DNA of 64,000 bases from Chlorophyllum brunneum (taxonomy: Eukaryota; Basidiomycota; Agaricomycetes; Agaricales; Agaricaceae). The notes under the pieces were generated by a model that did no database searches, was not told the origin of the DNA, and saw only the letters and a program-made list of their open reading frames with translations. Of the stretch, positions 10,228 through 21,481 are shown piece by piece. The stretch lies in the NCBI GenBank assembly GCA_963576785.1, contig OY756143.1:1674001-1738000 (forward strand), written 5' to 3'. The stretch's first letter is position 1, and every line of letters begins with the position of its first letter. Made by a program: the position numbers and the translations under genes.

Positions 10228-12043
10228 CTTGTTGCAAAAAGTCAAGGAGGATTCGAAGTTCTGCAGCAAAATGCAAGAGAGATCGCTGGATGGTTGTGAT
10301 TGTGGAAAAGCTTCGGGTTGAGAGGCACTGTCTAATATATGGGTTCTCCGTACGTTTTACCCCTGCGCCGACAGCGAGGCGCGCAGAACCTTTCTCGAGT
10401 ACAGAATAACTGGATAGCACGTGAAATATGTTCCAAGACGAAACATAGGGATATGTCATCGCCCGATTCACTCTTTGGACTCATATTTCTGAATAGGCTT
10501 GTCGTTTCAGACTGCACTGGAGGCTCAATAATTGATATGGCCGGATTCAATACTCACCTCCTGACATATGACGAGCGGTTCCCCGAGGCCATGACTGATT
10601 AACTCTTTGGCTGCGGCCCGCCAGCAACGCCAAACAGGTAGGCCTTTCCGTAAACAAACCGCGGAGCACTCGAGCGAACATATCAATGGCGTTAAACATG
10701 GGTTCGGGTCCCGGAATGAAGTTTGTTCTGAACCGAGGTGAAGGGTCAATTTGATCAACAAGCAAGGAGTATGTTCCTGGCTTACTCCAATATGATACGG
10801 CTGTGTTGGATCGTATCCGCCAGAACCAGCAACGACTAGACCTGTTGGGCGGTGGACCCCGACACTCCGAGCTTTCGGACTATCAGGGTCATTAATTCAA
10901 CATTCAATGTCGCGAAAGTCTTGAACGTAAATCGCGAGCCTGATAAGCTATCGTCGTGATCGTGTGTCTGCGCCCCCCGTGCCGAGTGTAGGGATATCCT
11001 CTCCTCGGATGAGAGTAATGGAAGTGGTGGTGGCGGTGGTGAGGTAACCTCGATTGGTCAAGGTTTGGTGTGGAATGAATTCGGGTCAATGTCAATCAGA
11101 GATATGTCCTCGGCTAAATCTTTTTCCTGTTCCCTTTATCATCCTCCATGTTCGCGCCCGGACAAGCTCTTTTGCATCGATAGTGGGGAAGGGCATTTGA
11201 ATCGGAATTCGATGCGAAACCAGGACTCAGGACATTTTAGAGATGACCTACCTTGGCTTCACGTGCAACGGGTGACATGGTACTTGTTTCGACCTTGAGT
11301 CGCATCACTACATCGTGATGAGCGTCCAAGATTATGCCCCAATGTATCATCATTTGTACCTAGGGATCTGCTCTTTTTGCGGAACGATTGAGGACAGGCA
11401 CATGTACATAGCTTGAGTAAATTTATCCAAGGCCACGTGTGTTGACCTAGAAGATCTACGTGCACACTGGGTAACTCGTACGGGAAAACTCAAACGGGGT
11501 AGTCGCAGTATCTTGTCGTCAGGGTGATTGCTGACCCTGATATGTCTGCGCGCGGGTCAGGCTCAGTTGTTATTTGGGACAGAATGGAGGCTTCGTGTAT
11601 TAGAGCTGTATTCAAACCCCTTAAATATTGTACCATTGCTCATGGGTCGCGTTTGGAATTGGATGGGTGGCCAAATCCGATTTATGGAAGCGACCACTGC
11701 TTAGCAAATTGCATGTAGTGCCTTTGCACTGTGGTCAGCCAGCCGACCTAAGCGTTCGGTGTCGATCAGATCGCTAAGCTCCAAGCCCGGACTAACCTAC
11801 TCTCGCTGCTCAAAGGGTTTGGGATCAACACAATCGTCTTAACTTGGTTAGTCTAACTGGACACCGGGCTGTGAAATGGACGGGGAGAGCCGAGTACTGA
11901 GGAAGGGTGATTTCCACAAGCCGGCGGGTCGAAGAGGCATACATAGGTAGCGGGGATTAGATACATATGCGGGTGCTAGGGTGTTCAGTAAGTTCTGCCT
12001 GTAAGAAATGTAGAAGATACTAGATACGACTAATATAGATACG
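10228..12043. other. 1.8 kb without a convincing gene; possible decayed minus-strand coding piece at 10525-10765
   Basis: This interval between the DUF6593 start and the SH3 gene stop has only short frames. The most protein-like piece is on the minus strand near 10765-10600 (YSLLVDQIDPSPRFRTNF, then FIPGPEPMFNAIDMFARVL), but it has no recognisable family, no clear start and soon runs out of frame. A second overlapping frame there is equally open, so neither is certain. From 10900 to 12000 nothing was recognised apart from a histidine-rich reading of a GGTGGTGG-like stretch at 11020-11042. It may hold a relic gene, a non-coding transcript or only regulatory DNA. Confidence 0.4.
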
Positions 12044-12884
12044 CTAAAAAATGGCGCGGACAAGGCCGCCGCCGATGGCAGCCCCTGTAGACGACAATTA
12101 AACTTCGCATTAAGTGAAACGAAGTATGTTGAAACGCACCGGCACCAAAACCAACACCACCTGCGGCCGAATGTGCCATCTTTATTTCCGTTAAGCGACA
12201 TGAATCAATCATTCTAGTGTAATGTAGCCGCACCGTATTTCCTAGGCCACCGAGCTTGTTCTTTTTCTCCTGTTGTCCTGGAACTTCCTCAAGTCCATTA
12301 GAATTGGTCTGTCCTTGTGTGGGTGCGGGTGCAGATGCAGGCGCTGCGGGGGGCTGATCCAGGCCATGGTAAGCGGCCCTGAATGGTTTATACACAGGTC
12401 TTTCTTTCGCGGCGACAGGAGCCTGAATCTTCTCTGCATAGCTAGCTGGAAAGATACCCTGGTGACCATTAAGGCGACCCGTCCACCAGTCAGCATTGGT
12501 CTCTTCAATGATTTCGATGACATCTCCCTGCTGAATGGAAAGATCACCCGCGTCCTAAACCCAAAGATAAATTCGTGGCACGGATTTCATTATTTCTGGA
12601 CACACTTGGCCACTCCATGCCCAGAGAGCACGGGCTTGAAGTTTTATAGGAGCAGGAGCGGGGTTCGTTGCTACAGGTGCAGGTGCAACAGCACGTGGTG
12701 TAGGACTAGGGAAGGAGGATGTTACGGCGTTGGTTTGACCATCGGAACCTGGCAGCTTTGTGAGGAATTGTGATGCATCCGTTTGGGTGATATATCCTTG
12801 GGCAGCCAAGAATGTGACGTTTTGTTCGACTTGAGAAACGATGTGGGCAAGGAGAGCAGAGTTCTGCGAGTCTGAGTAGGTCAT
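12044..12884 (-). CDS. SH3-domain protein of the Lsb1/Pin3 (actin patch) type
   Basis: Start ATG at 12884-12882. The N-terminal module ALLAHIVSQVEQNVTFLAAQ is followed by a Pro/Ala linker. A single SH3 domain is split by an intron after ARALWAW; it continues with DLSFRQGDVIEIIEETNADW, WTGRLNGHQGIFPASYAEK and then a Pro/Ala/Gln-rich tail. The last exons give LGGLGNT, MAHSAAGGVGFGAG and AAIGGGLVRAIF, a glycine-rich C-terminus, and stop at 12044. Yeast Lsb1 and Pin3 bind the WASP protein Las17 through such an SH3 domain and act at cortical actin patches; the same role is inferred here. The SH3 hallmarks are intact: ALW in the first strand, the acidic EETNADW RT/n-Src segment and the closing PASY. 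It is divergent from pICln, with 124 bp between starts. A damaged relative lies at 20249-21176. Confidence 0.85.
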
Positions 12885-12962
12885 GGTGGGAGCTTGTAGG
12901 AGGAATAAATGGTGACCAGAACGGCGACGACCAGAACGGCGACTGCCAGATCTGGACCCTTG

Positions 12963-12975
12963 CCCCTAACCCTAG
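12963..12975. promoter_or_regulatory. Telomere-like CCCCTAACCCTAG box in the SH3 / pICln divergent promoter
   Basis: CCCCTAACCCTAG lies 34 bp upstream of the pICln ATG and 79 bp upstream of the SH3 gene ATG. It is nearly the same word as the one in the divergent promoter at 3225-3235. A Tbf1-like factor is the obvious candidate binder, but this is inference from sequence only. Confidence 0.45.
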
Positions 12976-13008
12976 AGCCAGTCCTAGATCTTCTTCGCCT
13001 GCCCAGAC

Positions 13009-13840
13009 ATGCCTGCAATCCAGCAAATATCCACCGTTCCTGCCTTTGTTCCTGAGGAGGAGCACACTTCGATAGTCGCGTCGACGCCCAACTCGTTCAA
13101 CGACATTCCTCCTGTGATCAAACTCAAAGAGGAGAACGTCACGGTTATCCTGGACCCCCCTCTCCAAGAGTTCTCGCGCAATGACCTTAAGGGGTCTCTA
13201 TACGTCCTGACAAGGCAAATGGTCCCTCTTGATCTCCTTGGAATGTTCTTATCTCCTTTTCAGTGCGCTTTTCTTTTTCTCTACCTCAGGACGTGGGTTT
13301 CGAATCGAGTACCCTTCGATCACCCTTCACGCGGTCTCGCGGGGCGAGTCTGGACCCTCAATCTACTGCCAACTCGATGAAGATAGTGCAGACAGAAAGG
13401 AAGAGGAAGAATACAGTGACATGCGTGAGCTCAGCATTATTCCTAGCTCTCCAGAATCACGTATGTCACTCGAGCTTTCATACACACCGTCCTCTGACAA
13501 ATTTACATCAAGTGGAGCCTATCTTTGAAGCCCTTTCACATTGTGCATCTTTACACCCAGACAATGGTGCCGAGGAGGATGACGACCTTGACGATGCTTT
13601 CATCGATCCCGGTACAACCGATTTTGAGACCTTTGTCGGAAATGAAGACGAGGAGCTTAGCGAAGTTGGGAGGGTGCGCAGTGATTTCCTCAACAATAAC
13701 CGCTTTGCACCATACTAGACCAATCATCCTTTGTTCTTCCCCCTCACAACCGATAGGCTGCTCTTGCACATCTAGAATCCATCATCCACGACCCCTTTGA
13801 AGACGCCCGAGAATCGTCTGCTGGAGAGGAACGGGAATGA
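13009..13840 (+). CDS. Methylosome subunit pICln (Voldacs-domain protein)
   Basis: pICln chaperones Sm proteins and presents them to the PRMT5 arginine methyltransferase before snRNP assembly. Exon 1 begins MPAIQQISTVPAF and contains KLKEENVTVILDPPL and DLKGSLYVLT. The next exon gives SALFFFSTSGRGFRIEYPSI, LHAVSRGESGPSIYCQLDED and MRELSIIPSSPES. Then come LEPIFEALSHCASLHPD, an acidic stretch (EEDDDLDDAF) and, after a last intron, RAALAHLESIIHDPFED before TGA at 13838. This is the PH-like fold plus acidic C-terminal tail expected of pICln, at about 230 residues. The first intron (13215-13263) starts with GC rather than GT; only this choice keeps the frame. It is divergent from the SH3 gene and converges with the nucleoporin gene, with 138 bp between stops. 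Confidence 0.9.
13215..13263 (+). other. GC-AG intron in the pICln gene
   Basis: Exon 1 ends CTGACAAG followed by GCAAAT; the acceptor is TCCTTTTCAG before TGCGCTTTTC. Joining yields VLTSALFFFS in frame, the conserved pICln strand. The next GT donor, at ATG|GTCCCT, would put the following exon out of frame. Confidence 0.7.
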
Positions 13841-13978
13841 GCAACCACAAGTAACACAATCTTAATAAACGTGACGTATGATAATCTTAGGAATCGGGCT
13901 TATATGCGTGTCATTTGGAACAGCCGTAAAGGTACTACAGACCAAGATGAAGGAAAAAAAATAGTGACGAATGCTGGA

Positions 13979-16900
13979 CTACGAAGGGTGCTTCATAAAT
14001 GCTTCGAATCCACCACCTGGTAGTGAATTGAGTGTTTCAGCTTTGTTTATTGGTGTAGGTGTTGAAGGTGTTAGGGGTACAAAAGGTTTGACCTCCGCGG
14101 CAAGCTTGTTCGGAGGAGGGTTGTTGAAGACGGGGAGCGGACCCCAAAAGTCAGCAGGAGGTGGCGGTGACTGTGTCGTGCCACTAACGGTCTTCTTCAA
14201 TGGAACCGACCCATGTTTCTTGGGGTTCGAACCCACTCCACGCCTTGAAGAAGGAAGAGGTGTACCAGGGTGGAAGTTATCTTCAGGAAGATTGAAGTTC
14301 ATATCTGGAATTACCACCTCGACTTCTGCTGACGGTATGAACAATGGTCCTGGGACGGATCCGAAAGAACGCGGACCAGCTGGAAGCTTTTGAGGGGTCT
14401 CGGACTCCGATGGAGGTGGGGGTGCCAAAGCTGCCCTCATGTTGAGAATTGGTTGCTTGCGGACCTTCAAGAGAGCTTTCTTCAGTTTTTGTGCGGATCT
14501 CTCCGCATTCAGAGCAGCAGCAGTTGTCACTGCAACATGAGGCGTCACCACAATGCTGCGTCGTCGGTCGGGTAGGCGAACGTCGCGGGTTGGTGACGAG
14601 AGATTTGGAGCTCCAATCTTGAGTTTCGCTACTCGATCAGTTAATTTCGCCACTTCATCCGTTTGCTGTTGGATGGCCAAATCAATGTTGCGGTACGTCC
14701 GATTGATTACGTCGAGAGTGGGAGCCCTGTAATACCAACTATCAGGATTTGGTGAACGTGCTTAAGAGGGGGACTGACCTGATGGATGGCCGACCCGAAG
14801 CTGCTTGGGAAAGTTTTTTCTTTGACTCCTGTAGGTGGGACTCCAATTTTTGAATACGGTCTCGCATAGCCTGTTAGATAATTAGGCGAGAGGTCAGGGA
14901 TACCGTTTGAACGTACTCTGATCCCGCGACGAAGTTGTAGTTGGGACTCGAGATGCTCTGGTCCCAATGAACGAGTGCTTAACATCTTCGCAAATTCCTT
15001 GTCTGTCTTTGCTTTGTTGAAGCGAGAGATCTCTTCCCTACGGGTATTTGCTAATCCCATGGTCAATTTATCCTGGAATGGACAAAAGAGTGAAATCACC
15101 TTTCAGCATGCTACTATTCAGCTCGCACAGCACTTGTTTCGCGGCCTCCAGTACACCTTTCAATTCTTCGAGATCTTTCTCAAACTGCAATAAAGTTTGT
15201 CCGAAGGTCATCGCGTCACTGATTTTCCATTTTTCTAGGGCACCCAAATCGGTTTTCAGGCGCGATCCTCCAGTGCCTTGACACAAGTCAGCACATCGCT
15301 GAGCAGCTTTTACTCCCAAATCGCTCAACTGAATAAACCAAGTTAGCATGGACATCTAAAGTACAGAATGGATATATTGTACCTCCTCCAGTTCGCTCTC
15401 TATTGTTTTAACAATTACGACGCATTCTTTCTGGAGACCCTCCTCCACCGGAGGCGCGGGGGGAGCGGTTTTAACCGGTACTACTGACGGAGCTGGTTGA
15501 GGCATGGTTGGTGGGGTTTGACCGGGCTGTAGTTCGGTGGCATTTGTAGTATGTTTTGCCGCGAAAGAACCGGCGGCTGCAGGGCGGTTACTCTGAGTCT
15601 CTGTGGGGGGCATGGGGGGAGCCGAAAATATGCTAGGCCCAGCTTGAGGGAAGATCAGCGGTGTGGCAGGACCTGGTGTCGTTTGGCTTTGAGGAACACT
15701 TGTTGATCTAGGTGCAAGAGAGAACGATGGCAAAGAGAAAGGTGAGCCGGTAGGAGTCACAGGGGCAGTCTTCGGTACCTGAGGGACATCCGGAGGCATG
15801 GGAGATTTTGACGGAAGCCCAACACACTTCGAAGTCGTCGTAGGAATGGGGGTCTCCTGTTTCGGTTGCGTAGGAGGTTCGGCCGGTCCGGAAAAAACAG
15901 ATGCTGGTTGCTGGCTCACAGGACTCAACGAAGGTGCCTTGGCAGGCTCAGGCTTCGGGGCCGTTGGAGTAGCTTTTCCGATGGCTGGACTATCGAAGGA
16001 CGCCAACAAAGGGGGAGTTCTAGGCCTCAGGGTCGTATCGTCATCTCCCTGCTTGACTGGTTCCTCCCTTGCAGGCGAAAGTCTGCCGAAGATTGGTTTC
16101 GGAGAAGCAAGAGGCTTGGAAACAGGTTCTTCTTTGGCCTGACTTTCCTCCTCCTCTTCATCTTCCCCCGAGACAGGTGCAGCTGCCAACGGGGAGCTAC
16201 GAGCGGGGCGGGTACTTGGTCGACCCAGTCCAATCCCGAATGGCGAGGGCGAGGGTGATGAGGGTGTGGAGGGCGTGGAGGGTGTGGAAAACGGTGTTGG
16301 TGAAGGGCTCTTCGAAGGTGCTTTCGTCTCCCTAGAGGGCGAACCAGGGGGAGTCGTACTTTCCTCCTTACCACTTTGTGTCCGCCCAGCCTCAGCTGGA
16401 GGTGACGGAGATACATGGATCAACGGAACTTCGGGCTGGGGCGTAGGTGACGGAGACCTGCCATCTGACACTTCACCTAAGTTCCCTCCCTCTTTAGTAG
16501 GCTGGTCTTCCTCTTCAGACTCTTCGGCATCTGTTGGCGGTCCACTTGAGAAGTCCGAAGATAAGAAGGAACGAGTATCGTCTACTTCATCATCGACCTC
16601 TCCAACCTCCTCGTATGACTTGTCAGCACTGACGTCAACGAATGACCCCATCGACGACACGGATGGAGTGCTGGTAGATGGTTCTGGTTTCTCCTCGCCG
16701 GGTGTCCCCTTTGGCGTAGTGCTTTCTTCTTGTCTCGTGGCGATCGAGGGTGTGGGTGTTTTGGGCGTTGTCGATACGCTGACGGTTGAAGGTTTGACAG
16801 GTATTGGTGTCTGGGAGGCGAATACAGATATTGGTTTGCTGGGCGTTGTGAGTTTCTCTGTTTCACCCTCGTTTTTATCTCCGCCCTTCAACAGGTCAGA

Positions 16901-19900
16901 AAACGATGTTTTCGGCCCGGAAAAAGCGGAAAATCCTGTGTTCGCGCCAATAAACGCACTGAACCCCCCACCGACCGCAGGTTTGGTTGGTGTCGTCTCC
17001 GGAGTCGTAGATTCGAAAATGGATTTTGCGGCACCCAGCTGAGAGATAGCACCGAATGCGGGTGTGACAGTGGATGCATTACTAGAAAAAGGTGATTTAT
17101 TACCAGTGCCAAGTTGTGACGTTGCCCCGAAAGCAGGGGTGGCAGTTGTCGTGGTCGGGGATAACGGTTTAAAGGCGGATGTTTGCCCAACATTTCCAAA
17201 CGCAGTGACGGAGGTTGTTTTATCTTCATGCTTCTTGAAGAATGGCGACGATTCCTGCATTGCTTTAAGCCCAGTAAATGCAGTAGACTCGCGAAGAACA
17301 GACGGCGAAGAAGGTAGAGCTATCTTCCTGTTGTCGAAAGGCGAGCCCGACTTGCTAGGTTCAGGCGATGAAGGCGGGGACATCGCACCTGCCAGAGGCT
17401 TGGCCGAACCGCTTTGTAGCGTAGTTGTCGCCTCTGAACTTCCTCGTAATCCGAGGTTAGACGTGAGGTCCGCAAAAGAATTCCCATTCTTTGCAAACGC
17501 GGATGAAGCGTCTCTAAATGGACCGACGCTACCATCTGCGGAAAATGGAGAAGGTGTATTGGTTTGACTCGCGCTCAGCTGTTCTGGCTTAAAACCGGGA
17601 CCGAATGCGCTCGTTCCGGTAGACGCGAATCCCGCAAAACCACCGGGCGCTGAGGGCGTTGCTTTGTTAGCTTGCAAAGCAGACCCGAACGACGAAGGGG
17701 AGGATGACGCAAATGCGGCAAACCCGGCCCCACCGGATCCTGCAGCCGTTGCAGGACTGGGCTTTCCGAAACCAACCCGGCCTAGACTGGCCTGACCAAA
17801 AGATGGCTGGCCAAATGCCGGCTTCCCAAAGCCTGTTTGACCAAAAGTGGAATGCGGCGTAGATTGTGGAGGCGACGAAAACGCCAAAGCAGGTGGCTTC
17901 TCTTGGTTGGAAGTGTCAATCGACGCTGCAGGCCCGGAACTGTTGAAGGCGCCGAAGCCTTGTGCTGGTTTGATAGGTCCACTGAAAGCAGGAGTAGCAG
18001 GTTGATTTGGCGAGGGTGCGGCGCTGAACGAACCAAAGATACTTGCTTTAGGCTTGGTGTCACCGGTATCTGAGCTTGCTCCACCCAGCGATAATCCACC
18101 GAAAGATGGTGTTGTACCATCCGACATAGACGCCTCCCTTGTCATTTCATCGGAAGATAGGGCTAGCTGCGTTGGTGGCGAAGTAGAAGACAAGCCAGCA
18201 CCGAAGCTGGATACGCCGAACACGTTCGTAGTATCGCGCTGAACAGCAATATTTGCGAATGCATTGCCAGGGCTCGGTGATCCGAACACTGAAGAAGTAG
18301 GTTGAGAGGAACCAAACGAAGAGGGGCGGCCAAAGGCAGATCCTGAAGATAGTGAACCAAATCCTGAACTTTGACCAAAGGCAGGCTGAGGTGTCTGTCC
18401 AAACACCGAAGTCGGTTGCGACGCTGCTCCAAAAGCAGAATTCTGGTGCCCTGTATTAGATGTGAAAGTACCGAATGAGGACGTGACCGGGGGCTGGTTT
18501 GGATTTGAAAGGGAGGTAAGGACATTGGCGGCGTCTTTTTCGTCCATGGCAGAATCCTGTGAGATGTCTGTTGCCGATTGTACGGCTAGGGCGGCTTCGG
18601 CAGTGGACGACACCATCTTGAGATATGGTTTGGAGTGTTCCAAATACCAAGCTTGTAGCGATCCATCATTGAGATAGGCATATACGATTGGCATCGAGGC
18701 ACCAAGGTCCGTTAAGTCGAGATCTAAATTCATAAGAGTCGTCTCCTCGGTTTGCTTATCCAGAGGTAAAGAGACTGGATTTTCCTGAGACTGTTGGTGC
18801 CATTGGCCATTATGGCCTCCAAGAATCTCAAGATCTATTGATGCCCGGTCCCCGACCAAAACCAAGGATTTCGAGTTCTCTGAAATGGAACCCTCATCCC
18901 AGTGAGGTAGAATGAGGGCATGCGACTCCTGCTGGCGATCAGCCATAACGAAAGGATGGAGCGTGTCGAAAACAACCAGTGTGTTGGACTTCGCGTCAAG
19001 AGAAACAATCTGTTGAATTGGTTCCCCTTCGTTTGCAATGTGTGGCGCATAGGTCAACCTAAACGTATGCCCGGGGCTTAACCAATTTAGACCGAATAAC
19101 CGACCGTCGGCAGCGGAAGGGATATGTTTGTTCGGTGTTGACATATTATTAGGGGCAAACGTTAGAATGTCACCGCTTTGCAGACCGATGGCAAGGTGTT
19201 TGCCCTTGGGAGACCAAGACACTGCACGCCTGATGAGATGTCTGACGCTGATCCCAGACTGAATCATTCCCACCTGCTACAGGACTAACATTTGGATCCG
19301 CAGACGACCACCCCCCCAATGACTCAAGCATAGTATTCATCAACTGGACTACACCGTCGCTCCGTACAACAGCAATTGTGTCAACCAGATCGGGTTCCGT
19401 TCCAGGATTCGGGGCAATTTGGCGCAAAGCCCCGGCCTGTGGGCTATATGTGCGTAAAGGGCTGATGGAGTCAGAGCCAGACGAGAACAGTTGCGCGGTG
19501 TCGTAGACATGGATGGATCCATTGTCGACACCTACGACCAGCCGAGTATCATTAAGGGCAAACGCAACTATAGTAGGCAACCCAACATCGAGACTGAGAT
19601 CGCGCTGGGGAAAGAAGAACCCTTTGTCGTCCTCACTCGTGTTTTTGAACGAGTCGCGCAAGTCCCCAAGAGGGGAGAATATGATATCTGCATATAAGAG
19701 CGTGAGGATACAAACATGATATTGACCAGAGCACTGCCTGCCTTGAGCGTCACCAATCTTTCTTACAGCAGCAAACCATCCCTTTGCACTCGCCACAGCA
19801 AATGGACGATACGTTATTAGGCTGTCGAGAGTGAACGGTTCGGAAAGATACACGCGCGTGTTTTTATTGACGAGGCGGAAGGTAGGATACTAGGAAGAAA

Positions 19901-20076
19901 ATTTGTTAGTATGAAGCGGACAATACCTGCCTCTCACCTACATTGAACCCTTCTGAAGGACATGCCCTTCTGTTTGGGTCGACGTTAACATGACATTGGG
20001 ATGGACGAGTAATAGGCGTGAATTGCTCTGTCGCAGGCATTGGAGCACCGGGATTTGTTAGAGGAGTAAAATACAT
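13979..20076 (-). CDS. NUP159: FG nucleoporin of the Nup159 / Nup214 family
   Basis: This nucleoporin sits on the cytoplasmic face of the pore and docks the mRNA export helicase Dbp5. The N-terminal exons (about 20076-19170) encode the start of a beta-propeller: YPTFRLVNKNTRVYLSEPF, RPFAVASAKGWFAAV, ALNDTRLVVGVDNGSIHVYD. An intron then leads into AVSWSPKGKHLAIGLQSGD. A very long exon (19273-15356) finishes the propeller and carries dozens of FG repeats of SFG, FGQ and FGKP type. A Pro/Ser/Thr-rich acidic region follows (for example EEVGEVDDEVDDTRSF). The last exons (15355-13979) are helical and charged, consistent with the coiled coil that binds Nup82. Total length is about 1,900 residues. 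The exact start is uncertain: 20076 or 20040 both fit, since conservation begins at the splice after SEGFN. It is divergent from the decayed SH3 gene at 20249. Confidence 0.85.
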
Positions 20077-20248
20077 GATGAGGAGCCAGTACGACCTGTG
20101 TGTCGCCGCTGTCGTCCTTGAAGCTTGAAGCAGAAGCAGCTCGACGGAAGTCACGAAGGCCCATTCCCTCACGTGATGTCTCTGCCAACGGCTCTCGTCT
20201 CAGACCTGCAGTGCTTGATCATGAAGCGACAGACTCCTACTATCTACC

Positions 20249-21176
20249 ATGACCGTCCTGGATTGTGATGCCCTACTGGCACACATAGTCAGAGGAAACT
20301 TGGAGCTTCTCGTTTCTCAGAACGAACTGACCAAAGGTGAATGTCAGTCGCTCCTGGAGAAACTCAAGTCTATAGAAGACGGCTCAAAAATCACCGGATG
20401 AGCACAAAGTTGGATCCTATTGACAGCCAGTTATCCATCACGACAACACCCTCCCCAGTTCCATCTCCACCACATAATCCTACTTTTCATGCCAGAGCTA
20501 CCAGCCCATTGTCCTCCCTGAAACCCACACTCGGTCCCCAAGTACTCTTCAGTGCCAGAGCCATTTGGGGACAATGAACATGATCAGGTGAGGGCTCTCT
20601 TCCGGTCCGCCAAAAACCCAGATGTTTAAGCCAGTTTGAGGTTCCAAGAGACCCGACATTTTTTCCGGGTGATATAATAGACGTTTTGAGAGAGATCAAT
20701 GGAGACTGGTGGGAGGGCCGATGTAATGGGAGAGTTGGAATGTCTCCTTCCAATCACGTCGAGAAAACCAACTCTCACTCGGGTTTCCGGCTCCATCCAT
20801 GGATGCTCCTGAGGGAAGTTCACTTCTCATATCCTGACGCCTAATTACCAACTTCAGTATCTAGCACCAAGTCCTGGTCCTAACCCATATGCGCCAGCTC
20901 CTCTGACGTATCTCACTGCACCTGTACACGTCCCCTCCCAAGCTGTGGCAGTGGATGAACACCAGAAACCTAATTCGCCGAAGAAACACCTACTTCATGG
21001 AAACCTGGGCAATACGGTATGTCACCTTCGTTGGTCTTTGCATCGATATATCTGATCACCTTACCGGGTCGCCCATCCTGGTGCTGGTCAGTTTTTGCCC
21101 TGCCACTCTAGCCCTTGTGCCGATCTTGATTACAGGTTCCGCGATTGGGAGCGGCCTCGTAAACCCCATTGTCTAA
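20249..21176 (+). pseudogene. Decayed paralogue of the SH3-domain Lsb/Pin3-type gene
   Basis: The opening MTVLDCDALLAHIVRGNLEL with LLVSQNELTKGECQSLLEKL matches the N-terminal module of the intact gene at 12044-12884. It is followed by a Pro/Ser linker, the SH3 start ARAIWG, then NEHDQ, FFPGDIIDVLREINGDWWEG and RCNGRVGMSPSNHVEK, a Pro/Ala linker, NLGNT and a last exon GSAIGSGLVNPIV. The frame breaks after KLKSIEDGSKITG (a 35 nt intron would be needed) and again by one base at the GGGG in ATTTGGGGACAATG. The small exon equal to MAHSAAGGVGFGAG in the intact copy is not readable here. An intron after GNT and another before the AIGxGLV exon sit at the same places as in the intact gene, so this is an old genomic duplicate, not a retrocopy. 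Sequencing indels could explain part of the damage. Confidence 0.7.
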
Positions 21177-21481
21177 GGTAATCTCGTTGACAATCTACGT
21201 AGACTTCCGCTTGATCCCATTTCACTGCCATCCACACATGTTCGTTTCCTGGGTGTGTAGTATAGTGTATCATGATCCCGATTGCGAATGGTCATCATAT
21301 TGTTCGGTTTGGGGATTGTGGGGCAAAACCACTCCACATTGAGTATTAAAGGCCTGAAGTTGACGTTGAACCTGGAATGATGAAATCACTGATTCTATAA
21401 AGAGGGAATTCCAAATAGGGTCGGTAACTGACAACGAAATCTCCCAGGTGTAGAATCTAGATCCCCTCAACCTCGGCAGCC

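Noticed and set aside
10690..10715. tRNA B-box-like GGTTCGGGTCCC
   Set aside because: No matching A box, acceptor stem or anticodon stem could be formed around it.
12706..13167. 153-codon minus-strand frame crossing the SH3 and pICln starts
   Set aside because: It overlaps two well-supported genes and their promoter in another frame; its composition is that of a shadow frame.
16266..17042. 258-codon open frame on the plus strand
   Set aside because: It is antisense to the low-complexity Pro/Ser/Thr region of the Nup159 exon; composition mirrors the repeats and no family feature is present.
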